This document shows positions 53,776 through 62,623 of a stretch of 64,000 nucleotides of DNA, piece after piece. Where the stretch lies: assembly GCA_910576785.1 (NCBI GenBank), contig CAJTJG010000009.1:1-64000 (forward strand). The letters are read 5' to 3'. The stretch is from an uncultured Duncaniella sp. GTDB taxonomy: Bacteria; Bacteroidota; Bacteroidia; Bacteroidales; Muribaculaceae. Every line of letters begins with the position of its first letter. The stretch's first letter is position 1. The notes under the pieces were generated by a model. The model saw only the letters and a list, made by a program, of their open reading frames with translations. It did not search any database and was not told the DNA's origin. Made by a program: the position numbers and the translations under genes.

Positions 53776-54732
53776 CTACTCTTCATGTCCACCATCATCG
53801 CCGCTGAACGACTCCACTATGTACACCGGACGGCGCTTGGCCTCGTAGAATATACGCGATATGTATTCACCTATTATGCCGAGCGCTATCAACTGACATC
53901 CTCCCAGGAAAAGCATCACGCACATGATGGTCGGATAGCCGGCCACAGGATCGCCATACAGCAGCGTGCGTACAAACACATATATCAGATACACTATAGC
54001 ACACAAGGCCGTGAGTATACCCACCACCGAGGCGAAACGCAGCGGGGCTGTGGTGAAGCATGTTATGCCTTCGATGGCAAGATTGAGCAGAGAGAGGAAA
54101 TTGAATGATGACTTTCCCTCCGTGCGTGACCCCTGCTCGAACATAATCTCCTTTTTGCTGAAACCTATCCAGCTGAACAGGCCTTTGGAATAGCGCTGTG
54201 TCTCGCGCAGTTGACGCAGAGCGTTGATGCACTTGCGGTCAAGCAGACGGAAGTCGCCGACATTAGGAAGAATATCTATTCTCGTGCTTTTCTGGAGCAT
54301 CCTGTAGAAGAGTTTTGTGAGTTGACGTCGTGCTATTGATTCCTTGCCGCGTGATGACCTGCGTCCGTACACATCGTCATAGCCCTGCTCCCACTGTTCA
54401 ATCATCAGCGGGATCACATCCACCGGATGCTGCATATCGGCATCCATGATCACCACAGCATTGCCCGATGCATAGTCGAGACCGGCGAGCATAGCGTTCT
54501 CCTTGCCGAAGTTGCGCGACAGGTTCAGATACTGATACCGCGGGTCGGCCTCGTGAAGCTCTTTGATGATCGCGAGGGTGTTGTCACGGCTACCGTCGTT
54601 CACAATCAATATCTCCCATTCATAGGGAGTATCGGTCATCTTGTTGTCGATGAGCGGGGAAAGTGCCGCAGCCAACCGCGGAAGACTGGCGCTCTCATTA
54701 TATGCCGGTATTAAAACAGTGATCTTTTTCAT
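53776..54732 (-). CDS. Membrane-anchored family 2 glycosyltransferase (polyprenyl-phosphate type, GtrB/ArnC-like)
   Basis: Protein of 318 aa. The GT-A domain has 'TVLIPAYNESASLPRL', 'ILIVNDGSRDNT', 'IMDADMQHP' (DxD) and the downstream acidic and basic motifs of DPM1/GtrB-like enzymes. Two C-terminal membrane helices follow (about 228-255 and 267-290). Such enzymes load a sugar onto undecaprenyl phosphate at the cytoplasmic face. It overlaps the upstream membrane-protein gene by 4 bases, suggesting a shared role in cell-surface glycosylation. Confidence 0.9.
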   Translation of the reverse strand: MKKITVLIPAYNESASLPRLAAALSPLIDNKMTDTPYEWEILIVNDGSRDNTLAIIKELHEADPRYQYLNLSRNFGKENAMLAGLDYASGNAVVIMDADMQHPVDVIPLMIEQWEQGYDDVYGRRSSRGKESIARRQLTKLFYRMLQKSTRIDILPNVGDFRLLDRKCINALRQLRETQRYSKGLFSWIGFSKKEIMFEQGSRTEGKSSFNFLSLLNLAIEGITCFTTAPLRFASVVGILTALCAIVYLIYVFVRTLLYGDPVAGYPTIMCVMLFLGGCQLIALGIIGEYISRIFYEAKRRPVYIVESFSGDDGGHEE

Positions 54733-56249
54733 TTTATGGAGATAACAGGGAGTTCATAATCGCCCGGATCGCGCACACGTGGAGTCGCTATCCATACATC
54801 TCGTCCGTCGGCCAGCGTTGTCTGCGTGACAAAACGCGGCGCCGGCCCCGGATAATACTGCAGCGGCAGCCCGTCCTGTGTCATGACAACATTGTCCGGC
54901 CGGAAGGTATAGACGGTATTACGGCCGTCCGACACAGAATCTGTAAGATGAGAGGCAAAGCCCGCCATCGATTCAGGCAGCACCACCGGGATATTCCCCC
55001 CGGGCTTATAGGCATCACGCATCACCTGCAGAAGCCACAGATCGTCGGCATCGGCCACACCTTTTACACGGTTCAGCGTCAGCAACGGCACGTCACACCT
55101 GGAAGTAAAATCATAGAATACAATGCCGTCAGACGAGGCTATATATTCCCTCTTCACGGCCTCGGCCTCTCCATACATCCGGCTCTGATATCTGACAGAG
55201 ACTGTGAAATGGGCCGTTATGAGAGCAATGCATACAATAGTGATCAGAGCTGCCGGGATCTTGCCGATATGGCATCGGACGGCCATACACATCCGCGCGA
55301 GGGCCACTGCCGCACATGCCTCGGTAAACATGCCGGTGCGCCCCGGTATGCCCGAAAGCACAGCTATAATACCGGCTATGAATCCGGCCGACACATAGAT
55401 GCACCATGATGTGGAGGCAAGACCGATGATGAATGCCCGTGATCGGCGTGTGCACATACATACCGCAGTCACTGACATCAATATCAGATAAAGCGGCAAG
55501 GTCGTGACGAGGAGCTGCACGATGGGCGGATGGACGGAGTCCTGCGCCGCACGATGCCATATGGCCGGAGCGGCCACAGTGAGGAAGGTACCCGCAAACA
55601 GTGCAGCAAGCATAACTTTGCGGCGCAAGGTCAGGGTGCGATATCGTCTCCCCGCAAGTGCCCAGCATATGAATGTCGCACTCATGGCTACGCCTGTCTG
55701 TTCATGTGCGGCTCCGGCAAAGACACCGAGCAGAGCCACGCCCCACAAAGCCGCGCGGCTGTCACGGCCGGACGGCTTTGCAAAAAATATCGCTATGAAG
55801 AGTATGCAGAATGCTGTTCCCCACAAGTAATTGAACTGGCATACCCGCAGGAACATGCCGTCCCACCATGGCATGATCGCCAAAACGAAAGTCAGCAGCA
55901 CTACAGAAAACGCTGTGTGGCGCCGCTGAGGCACATCAACCGCCCACCATATGCTGAAAAAGAATAGCGCGGCCATACCTCCCATCAACGCCGCGGCCAT
56001 AGCGCGCGGCAGCAGATTGATCACCACAGGACCCATATAGTCGAACAAACGGCCGTTGCATCCGAATATATGGGCCAAGATGAACGAGATGGTACGACGG
56101 TCGGGGGCCGTATAATCCTCCAGTCCTAAAAAATGCCAGAAGGCAAGATCATCGCCCATGGCCGGCAGGTAATAATCCAGCAGCGCCGAGCCTATGGCGA
56201 TGATCGCCAGCACAGCAGCGACAACAGGATTTTGCAATATCTTCTTCAT
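54729..56249 (-). CDS. Polytopic membrane protein, DUF6056-like
   Basis: Protein of 506 aa from the ATG at 56247-56249 (MKKILQNPVVAAVLAII). It has about 10-11 membrane helices and a periplasmic C-terminal domain (about 390-506). A -7 element TATCTTTG (56255-56262) places the predicted start at the ATG, so the message may be leaderless; the longer upstream reading runs through that promoter and the terminator and was rejected. The type resembles GT-C-like or DUF6056 proteins that use lipid-linked sugars. The coupling with a GtrB-like transferase fits that, but no catalytic residue could be assigned. Confidence 0.7.
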   Translation of the reverse strand: MKKILQNPVVAAVLAIIAIGSALLDYYLPAMGDDLAFWHFLGLEDYTAPDRRTISFILAHIFGCNGRLFDYMGPVVINLLPRAMAAALMGGMAALFFFSIWWAVDVPQRRHTAFSVVLLTFVLAIMPWWDGMFLRVCQFNYLWGTAFCILFIAIFFAKPSGRDSRAALWGVALLGVFAGAAHEQTGVAMSATFICWALAGRRYRTLTLRRKVMLAALFAGTFLTVAAPAIWHRAAQDSVHPPIVQLLVTTLPLYLILMSVTAVCMCTRRSRAFIIGLASTSWCIYVSAGFIAGIIAVLSGIPGRTGMFTEACAAVALARMCMAVRCHIGKIPAALITIVCIALITAHFTVSVRYQSRMYGEAEAVKREYIASSDGIVFYDFTSRCDVPLLTLNRVKGVADADDLWLLQVMRDAYKPGGNIPVVLPESMAGFASHLTDSVSDGRNTVYTFRPDNVVMTQDGLPLQYYPGPAPRFVTQTTLADGRDVWIATPRVRDPGDYELPVISIK

Positions 56250-56308
56250 GATCGCAAAGATACGAAATAATACCCGATACAAAAAACCTGACCGGGAATG
56301 ACACAACA

Positions 56309-56358
56309 CGCACATGGATCCCGTATCACATTCGATCAGGGATCCATGTGCGTCTTTT
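56309..56358. terminator. Strong hairpin between the aldo-keto reductase and the DUF6056-like gene
   Basis: A perfect 14-base stem (56309-56322 with 56339-56352) has a 16-base loop. A T-rich tract follows in the plus direction only, although the neighbouring genes run in the minus direction. It lies 20 bases after the reductase stop and probably ends its transcript. Confidence 0.65.
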
Positions 56359-56377
56359 TCAGCCATATGCAACCTTT

Positions 56378-57346
56378 CTACCTGATGATGGAGTCGCCGA
56401 GTATCAGGTCAATATCCCGCAACTCGCTATCGGTGAAGGCCGCAGCATTCATGGCGGCAAGGTTGTCGTCAAGCTGGCGGATCGAACTTACACCGGCTAT
56501 CACCGAAGTGACATATTTCTTGGCAAGTACCCATGCCAGCGACATCTGGGCGAGCGACTGTCCGCGGACGGCGGCGATCTCGTTCAGTTTCCGTGCCTTT
56601 TCCACCCACTCGGCGGTGATATCTTCCTTGTGCAGAAATGCTCCTTCCTTGAACACACGTGAATCCTCGGGAATGCCATGGATATAGCGGTTGGTGAGCA
56701 ACCCCTGTGCCAGAGGGGAGAAAGCTATGAATCCAAGTCCGTTTTTATCAAGCATCTCCACATGGGCCGCTTCCGGTTTCCGGCATATCATGTTGTAGCG
56801 GTCCTGATATATGAGGCACCGCACATGCTGCTCGGCCATCATAGCGCAGGCCTTGGAGGCTATATCTGCCGGGTACTTCGACAGACCTACATACAGTGCC
56901 TTACCCTGCTTCACAATATCTATCAGTGCCTGCACTGTCTCTTCGAGAGGGATCTCCGGACAGTAACGATGGCTATAGAATATGTCGAAATATTCAAGGC
57001 CGGTACGCCTGAGGCTCTGGTGCAGACTCGCAAACGTGTTTTTACGGGAGGTCATGTCGCCATACGGGCCGGGCCACATATAGTGGCCGGCTTTCGACGA
57101 CACCACGATCTCGTCGCGATGACATTTCAATCCGCGCGTCATCATGCGTCCGAAATTCTCTTCGGCGCTTCCGGCGGGAGGCCCGTAGTTGTTGGCAAGA
57201 TCTATATGGGTTATACCGTTCTCGAAAGCGTGGAGCACAATCTCCTCCTGCGTCGAGAATGGAGTGGTGTATCCGAAATTGTGCCATAGGCCAAGCGATA
57301 TCACAGGGAGCTGCAGACCGCTTTTACCACAATATCTGTATTCCAT
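56378..57346 (-). CDS. Aldo/keto reductase (YghZ/Kv-beta type)
   Basis: Protein of 322 aa with a TIM barrel. The active-site tetrad is visible in 'HIDLANNYGPPAGSAEENFG' (Asp, Tyr), 'VVSSKAGHYM' (Lys) and 'FYSHRYCPE' (His). The NADPH-binding C-terminal region is 'VIAGVSSIRQLDDNLAA'. E. coli YghZ reduces L-glyceraldehyde 3-phosphate and methylglyoxal; the substrate here is unproven. It is monocistronic with a full-consensus promoter at 57378-57408. Confidence 0.92.
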   Translation of the reverse strand: MEYRYCGKSGLQLPVISLGLWHNFGYTTPFSTQEEIVLHAFENGITHIDLANNYGPPAGSAEENFGRMMTRGLKCHRDEIVVSSKAGHYMWPGPYGDMTSRKNTFASLHQSLRRTGLEYFDIFYSHRYCPEIPLEETVQALIDIVKQGKALYVGLSKYPADIASKACAMMAEQHVRCLIYQDRYNMICRKPEAAHVEMLDKNGLGFIAFSPLAQGLLTNRYIHGIPEDSRVFKEGAFLHKEDITAEWVEKARKLNEIAAVRGQSLAQMSLAWVLAKKYVTSVIAGVSSIRQLDDNLAAMNAAAFTDSELRDIDLILGDSIIR

Positions 57347-57377
57347 ATTATAGTTTCATTTTTTTGATGGTGTGGTG

Positions 57378-57408
57378 CAAAAATAATGAAATTTAGTCAA
57401 ATATCAAA
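57378..57408 (-). promoter_or_regulatory. Promoter of the aldo-keto reductase gene
   Basis: The minus-strand TATTTTTG (57378-57385) and TTTG (57405-57408) are 19 bases apart. The rest of the gap up to 57585 holds no gene; a weak aagcc/ggctt hairpin with a T-run lies at 57484-57511. Confidence 0.65.
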
Positions 57409-57585
57409 CTGCCTTCAGTCTCAATGTCTGCAACCTTAGAAACTTTCACCGTCATCGGTGGTGTTCACGCCTGTAGGTGTCGTAAGCCGGTTGGGCTCAT
57501 GGGCTTTTTTTAAACAACCTCTATAGCAAACTTTCCTGATGACTATTGGTTTTTCAATTAAAGTACAAACAGTTAATTTTAGGAT

Positions 57586-57801
57586 ATGTCGGCATTATTT
57601 TATATTGGTATTATATTAGTCTTTCTATCTTTCATACCGTTGTTTTTATTGAACGGTAAAATGCTGAAAGAAAAGAAAGAGTATGAACAGCTACCGCTTA
57701 AAATGAAAGAATTTGAGGCGGATTATAGGCAAAAAAGATTTTACTTAATGTTATTCCAATTAGGAGGTATAGTTATCGCTATAATTGGAGTCTTTTTCTG
57801 A
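57586..57801 (+). CDS. Small two-helix membrane protein
   Basis: Protein of 71 aa: a membrane helix (about 4-24), a charged linker with 'KMLKEKKEYEQLPLKMKEFEADYRQKRF' (parts), and a second helix (about 52-71). It is not recognised as a family. Both ends of the linker are charged, so the protein is probably a helical hairpin in the inner membrane. The gene sits directly against a GH43 remnant (57802-57909) on the same strand, which suggests recent insertion or deletion at this site. Confidence 0.55.
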   Translation: MSALFYIGIILVFLSFIPLFLLNGKMLKEKKEYEQLPLKMKEFEADYRQKRFYLMLFQLGGIVIAIIGVFF

Positions 57802-57909
57802 TACTATTTTGCCGCCCATGATTATGACAAGGAGAAAAAAGGTGCGAGCAAACTTGTGCTCCGCGATATGGTATGGGACGATGAAGGTTGGCCGGAGTTG
57901 AAACCTTGA
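57802..57909 (+). pseudogene. Remnant 3' end of a GH43-like arabinanase gene
   Basis: One frame reads 'YYFAAHDYDKEKKGASKLVL' then 'RDMVWDDEGWPELKP' and stops at 57907-57909. The series of a YYF-A-HDYD and 'L.IRDL.W....GWP' is the C-terminal end of family 43 endo-arabinanases. The rest of the gene is absent; the preceding bases encode the small membrane protein in another frame. It is read as a leftover of a deletion. Confidence 0.6.
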
Positions 57910-57952
57910 TCCTCTTTGACACGATGAGTGGTGACAGAAGGGACTACCGGAA

Positions 57953-58003
57953 TTAAAAAACCACCCCGAGGTATGTCTTTAGACAGTGACACTCGGGGGG
58001 ATT
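57953..58003 (-). terminator. Terminator of the sigma factor/membrane protein pair
   Basis: The outer stem ccccgag/ctcgggg (57964-57970 with 57992-57998) and inner stem tgtct/agaca (57974-57978 with 57981-57985) are followed in the minus direction by a T-run (A-run 57955-57960). Confidence 0.75.
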
Positions 58004-58023
58004 CTGTTGATTAGTCATGTTGA

Positions 58024-58572
58024 TTAGTCTATGGCGGTGAGATTGTTAAAATCGCGAATGTTCTGACGTAGTCTTGCAATGCTGAAAATGACCGCTACTA
58101 TGAGCGCTCCAATTATCAGCCAGACCTTATATTGTGCTACTGACCAAAGATGAGTGAGCAAAAGTGTGAAGAATACAGTAGTTACTGTCAGTCCAACTAC
58201 TTCTCCTACAAGAGCTGACAGTCTCATGTTCGCAACTTTTTTCATGGTCACTATCGGAGTGTCGAAAACTAAATTAATTTTCTTGATCTTAGTGTAAAGA
58301 ATGGCGTACCACAAAGTGGCTATTCCGAGAAAAATGCTCAGAAACAGTTTCAGGCTTTTGGGAAATATTTCGTCGTTGACTTCTCCGATTCCGGTAATCA
58401 GAAATACTAGTGAGAGAATCGCGCACATGAGTATTTGTTGACGATACAGCTTTTTTATACGACCTTGTGCCGATTGACATTTGCCGATGTTGAAATTTAT
58501 AGGTTCACTGCTCTTTCGTGCGAGTATGTTGTCGAGGGTTGACATGCTTTTTTTGAGTTCGTCCAAGTTCAT
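58024..58572 (-). CDS. Four-helix membrane protein paired with a sigma factor
   Basis: Protein of 182 aa. The first 45 residues are soluble, polar and helical ('DELKKSMSTLDNILARKSSE'). Four membrane helices follow (about 46-64, 72-92, 118-138, 148-165). The gene starts one base after the sigma factor stop, so the two are co-expressed. The layout, a cytoplasmic N-terminal helix followed by membrane helices, would suit an anti-sigma factor, but I do not recognise a known anti-sigma domain. No function is claimed. Confidence 0.55.
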   Translation of the reverse strand: MNLDELKKSMSTLDNILARKSSEPINFNIGKCQSAQGRIKKLYRQQILMCAILSLVFLITGIGEVNDEIFPKSLKLFLSIFLGIATLWYAILYTKIKKINLVFDTPIVTMKKVANMRLSALVGEVVGLTVTTVFFTLLLTHLWSVAQYKVWLIIGALIVAVIFSIARLRQNIRDFNNLTAID

Positions 58573-58573
58573 A

Positions 58574-59068
58574 TTATTTCGATTTTGAGATGAGTTTGTT
58601 TTTAATTCTATGAAGTTTGGTAGCCACGTTATTCCGCTCTATACCGATAATTTCTGCAATTTCCTCATAGGAATATTCATCGATCCAAAGGAGAATAATA
58701 GCCTTCTCAATTGGGAGAAGTTGATTTATCAATTCGTGTAGGGCTGCAAGCTGCTCTGCCTTGCTGTCGTCAGCTTCCGAGGAAATATCGGTAGCCGAGA
58801 TCTCAAATGGAAGAGTTTCAACCTTTGGCTTATAATTGCGGATAGCCATTAAAGCTGAGTTTACAGCGACACGATATACCCATGTGGAAAGTTTGCTCGC
58901 ACCCCTGAATTGCTCCAAACCCAACCAAATGTTGGTAAGGATTTCCTGACGTAAATCCTCGTAAGGAACTTTCGGGGTTGCATAGGCCCAGCAGACCTTG
59001 TTGATAATTCGAGAGTGCTCCTTTATAAAGGAGTTGAACTCCATTTGCGTTTTTGGTGGACTTTCCAT
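58574..59068 (-). CDS. ECF-type RNA polymerase sigma factor
   Basis: Protein of 164 aa from the ATG at 59066-59068 (a TTG ten codons upstream was rejected). Region 2 is seen in 'VPYEDLRQEILTNIWLGLEQFRGASKLSTWVYRVAVN' (parts), and region 4 in 'LPIEKAIILLWIDEYSYEEIAEIIGIERNNVATKLHRIKNKL' (parts). No region 3. It would direct RNA polymerase to a specific promoter set. Its partner membrane gene follows immediately. The typical signal-responsive sigma/anti-sigma pairing is likely; the target genes are not visible. Confidence 0.9.
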   Translation of the reverse strand: MESPPKTQMEFNSFIKEHSRIINKVCWAYATPKVPYEDLRQEILTNIWLGLEQFRGASKLSTWVYRVAVNSALMAIRNYKPKVETLPFEISATDISSEADDSKAEQLAALHELINQLLPIEKAIILLWIDEYSYEEIAEIIGIERNNVATKLHRIKNKLISKSK

Positions 59069-59216
59069 TTCCCTGATGTTTTGTAACGTTAGGTGCAAAA
59101 CTGCTCCTAAAAATTACACTCACCTCAAAATATTTTTCACACACGCACATAATCTCCATATCTACAAGCAATTATAGATATGGAGGTTTTAATGCCGTTT
59201 GTGTCTTTTCAAATAT

Positions 59217-60209
59217 TCAGATACTCTTTTCCAGAAATTCGCTAAGATCTATCCTATATACCGATATGGTCCTCGCCGCAACGACTCCGGCGCCGGTCGA
59301 GACATTACTGTAGCCCCACACCGCGTCACCAAGGCCGGTACTGCCGATATCGGTCACGGCTCCATTGTTGACATGCCACACAAAGTTCTCCCAATCATAG
59401 AAGCTTCCCGACACGGTCGACATGACAACATGGATACCGCTGTCGAACAGCTGTTCGTCGTATTTCATGCTCCTCACATTATAGCCCATGTTATCATAAC
59501 GGATATGGAGCGTATACTCACTTCCCGAAAACTGCCGGTCGGTGAAAAATGTGAATCCATCAGGATCACTTCCGTTGATGGCATCTATCACCTCCGTATG
59601 TTCCGAAAATATCGGCTCGGCCCTGTAATTGAGCTGTCCGGTATACATGTCCACACGTGATCCCATCAGCATGCCACTGTCATCATCCATGCCGGGATAA
59701 TAGACCGCCGCAGCATAATGGTAGTAATCGGCCACTTCGGCCCGGTCGCATACGGTGATGTCGGCTGACAGGTTGAAACGGATGTCGGCGTTCATCTCCC
59801 ACTCCGGCCTGGTATTGGACCATCTTTCAGTTAGCTCTGCATTCCAGACTATAGGCTTTATCTCGATTCTGCGGGGCACTGTGACCTCGGCCTCGGCCAT
59901 ACCGTATTTCCCGCTTTCGGCCACAATCCTGATCCTGTCTCCTTCCTGCGCGCGATACTCATCATCTACAGCCGTACCATTGACATATACTGTCACCACG
60001 GCATCGTCCACATCATGATTCTGCCATGAATCAATGTCTGTGTAGAGCCATGTACGAGTGACATCGACTTCGATAGTCTCACCGGCCGTGATCATCGAGT
60101 TAAGACACAATACGGGCTTCGTGTCCACATCAGGGGTGAAATCCTCGTAGCATCCGGTCATCAGCATAGGGGCAATGACCGCGAGCGGTATATATCTCAA
60201 AATTGCCAT
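59217..60209 (-). CDS. DUF4249 family outer-membrane lipoprotein
   Basis: Protein of 330 aa with a lipoprotein signal ('APMLMTGC', Cys19) and the DUF4249 start 'YEDFTPDVDTKPVLCLNSMITAGETIEVDVTRTW' (parts). The rest is beta-rich. In Bacteroidota such proteins are usually encoded next to a TonB-dependent receptor and are thought to work with it at the outer membrane. It overlaps the receptor gene by 13 bases. Confidence 0.88.
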   Translation of the reverse strand: MAILRYIPLAVIAPMLMTGCYEDFTPDVDTKPVLCLNSMITAGETIEVDVTRTWLYTDIDSWQNHDVDDAVVTVYVNGTAVDDEYRAQEGDRIRIVAESGKYGMAEAEVTVPRRIEIKPIVWNAELTERWSNTRPEWEMNADIRFNLSADITVCDRAEVADYYHYAAAVYYPGMDDDSGMLMGSRVDMYTGQLNYRAEPIFSEHTEVIDAINGSDPDGFTFFTDRQFSGSEYTLHIRYDNMGYNVRSMKYDEQLFDSGIHVVMSTVSGSFYDWENFVWHVNNGAVTDIGSTGLGDAVWGYSNVSTGAGVVAARTISVYRIDLSEFLEKSI

Positions 60210-62623
60210 GTATATGATATTGAAGGGATAAGTGGCAGAAATTTGACTTTCTGGAAAACCGGTCCATAGGGACTTTTGTCGGAGTAGCTCAGTCGCACCG
60301 CCACAGTATTGATATGATTGTAGGCATTGTATATGCCGAAGGTCCAGTATCCGCGTTTGTTCCTCACCATACAGGAGAGATCAAGACGATGGTAGAACGG
60401 GAGCTGATAGTTGTTTATATCAGCCCGCAGCGATGTGGCATATCCGGAGCCATACACATGATCCATGCCGAGTGTCGGTGTATCCCACACTTGCGTGAGG
60501 AGTGTGAACCTGTTGCCCGAATGGCCGGTCCATGAGGCGTTGAGCTGAACCTTGTCACTTATCTTCCAGTTCAGAAGCACATTAACTGTATGCCTGTTGT
60601 CAAAACGGGCAGGGAATCTCTTTCCGCCGTTCTTGTCGGCGAATCGCCGGTCAGCCCAGCCGAGTGAATATGATATATGGCCCGTGATACGGCCTGACAT
60701 CTTCTCAATCTTTATGTCGAGCCCTTTGGCAGAACCCTCTCCGGAGGTGAGGCGGGCATCCCATATCTCCATGGGCGGTTTGAGGTAATACTCTTCCTGA
60801 TAGTCAAGTATATGCCGCATTTTCTTGTAATAACATTCCGCCGACAGACTGTAGGCATGACTTTCCGGTTCCCAATAGACTCCGAGCGAGACCTTATCAG
60901 CAGTCTGGGGCTTGAATCGTCCGGCCACAGGCACCCACTGGTCGGTGGGGAGCGACAGATAACTCGTGCGGAGCTGATGCACATACTGGACAGTACGTGT
61001 GTAGGCTCCCTTCACCGCTACCCTATCCGATGGCCGATAGTTCACGGAGAGCCGCGGAGACACACCTCCTGCCACTTTGTGGTCGATATGGAACATGGAC
61101 AGATGCACACCGCCGTTGACATGCAGGCGGGAGCCTATGCACCAGTCATCCTCGATATAGGCGTTGACCTCATCCGCGCCGTAAGCCCATGTAGAGTCGC
61201 GCGAGGTGCTCTGCGTTGTGTCAAAGGTGTATTTTCGTGTTGTCCTTGACGGGAGAAACGAATGCCGCGTGTATCCGGCGCCGAAACGTATGCGCATGTC
61301 ATCCGAGTAGCGCCAGTCAAAATCCCCGCGGAATATCCAGTCATTGATATTGTTCTCCGTCTCGACTGACTCACGGGTGGATACCTCGTATGACCTCGTA
61401 TAGTCATCTCCCTTCATGGTCGAGAAGTATCTCGTATAGGCGGCTGTTAATTCTGCAGTCATCGAGTCGTTCAGCCTATGGTTAAGCCCTCCCTGCGCCA
61501 CCAGGTTGCCCCAATGCATGATATACTCCTCGTCGGAATACCAATAGTCATCCTCTGTCCCATCCTTTGTGCCCGCTTTAAGACGGTCATTGCCGAAATA
61601 GAGGCTTACAAACGCATTTGTTCGGTTGGAAAATCGATGGGTCACCTTAGCGTTGAGATCCATGAAATAATAATGGAACTTTGTCTTCTCATCACTATCC
61701 GCATTGGCCAGGGCAAGGATAGGAATCGTTATCAGATCCACCCACGAGCGCCTCAGTCCCACCAGATAAGTGGTGCGGTTGCCGATCGGGCCGGAAATAT
61801 TGAATGACGCGGAAGTCAATCCTATTCTCGCCGATCCGTGATGGCCGTCGCGATCCCCATTCATGAGTCTCACATCCATGACTGACGACAGTCTGCCGTC
61901 ATACTTGGCAGGGACAGATGACTTGAAAAAATCTATGTAGCGGATTATATCCGGATTGAATGCCGAAAACAGTCCTGCGAAATGATCCACATGATACATG
62001 GGCACATTGTCGAGCATATACAGATTCTCATCGGCTTCTCCGCCATGCACATGCATGCCGGCCAACCCCTCTGTGCCTTCAGTGACTCCCGGAAGAGTGT
62101 GCAATGCCTTTATCACATCATTCTCCCCCAGAAGTGCGGGAGTGTTGCGCACATCTTCGGCTGTTATCTTCTTAGCCCCGATCTCGGCTGTCTCCACCTC
62201 GGGAGCCTCAAGCCGAGACACAACGACCACCTCGTCAAGCTGCGTCACCGCAGGAATAGCCTCTGCGGTCATGGACACAGGTGATGCCACGACACCTGAT
62301 GTTACCGCTACTGACTCCTGAGAGCGACGCTTACGCTTGCTCTTCAGCACCACTTTGTCCTTCTTGATACGATATTCTATATCAGAACCTCTGAACATTT
62401 TTTCAAGAACTGTGCCGAGCGGTGTGTCAACAGCCGTAAGCGTCACGGTCATATCCTCGAGTATCTCGGACGGATACACGAAATTCTTGCCGGTCTGCTC
62501 CATAAGGCCACGGAACACCTCCGCCGCCGGACGCTCCACAACATCGACAGTGACATTCTGACCGACACACGTCAGCACTCCGCACACCGTCATGTACAGT
62601 ATAAAAAAAACAATCCTTGTCAT
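60197..62623 (-). CDS. TonB-dependent outer membrane receptor with STN domain
   Basis: Protein of 808 aa. A signal peptide (about 1-21) is followed by an STN domain (about 25-93: 'PAAEVFRGLMEQTGKNFVYP' and 'TPLGTVLEKMFRGSDIEYRI'), a linker, the plug domain (about 145-270, 'GENDVIKALHTLPGVTEGTE'), and a 22-strand-type barrel ending in 'FLPLIPSISYTWQF'. STN domains let the receptor signal to a FecR-like protein in the inner membrane. The genes on either side (62620 and 59217) fit this and a receptor/lipoprotein pair. The ligand is unknown. Confidence 0.92.
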   Translation of the reverse strand: MTRIVFFILYMTVCGVLTCVGQNVTVDVVERPAAEVFRGLMEQTGKNFVYPSEILEDMTVTLTAVDTPLGTVLEKMFRGSDIEYRIKKDKVVLKSKRKRRSQESVAVTSGVVASPVSMTAEAIPAVTQLDEVVVVSRLEAPEVETAEIGAKKITAEDVRNTPALLGENDVIKALHTLPGVTEGTEGLAGMHVHGGEADENLYMLDNVPMYHVDHFAGLFSAFNPDIIRYIDFFKSSVPAKYDGRLSSVMDVRLMNGDRDGHHGSARIGLTSASFNISGPIGNRTTYLVGLRRSWVDLITIPILALANADSDEKTKFHYYFMDLNAKVTHRFSNRTNAFVSLYFGNDRLKAGTKDGTEDDYWYSDEEYIMHWGNLVAQGGLNHRLNDSMTAELTAAYTRYFSTMKGDDYTRSYEVSTRESVETENNINDWIFRGDFDWRYSDDMRIRFGAGYTRHSFLPSRTTRKYTFDTTQSTSRDSTWAYGADEVNAYIEDDWCIGSRLHVNGGVHLSMFHIDHKVAGGVSPRLSVNYRPSDRVAVKGAYTRTVQYVHQLRTSYLSLPTDQWVPVAGRFKPQTADKVSLGVYWEPESHAYSLSAECYYKKMRHILDYQEEYYLKPPMEIWDARLTSGEGSAKGLDIKIEKMSGRITGHISYSLGWADRRFADKNGGKRFPARFDNRHTVNVLLNWKISDKVQLNASWTGHSGNRFTLLTQVWDTPTLGMDHVYGSGYATSLRADINNYQLPFYHRLDLSCMVRNKRGYWTFGIYNAYNHINTVAVRLSYSDKSPYGPVFQKVKFLPLIPSISYTWQF

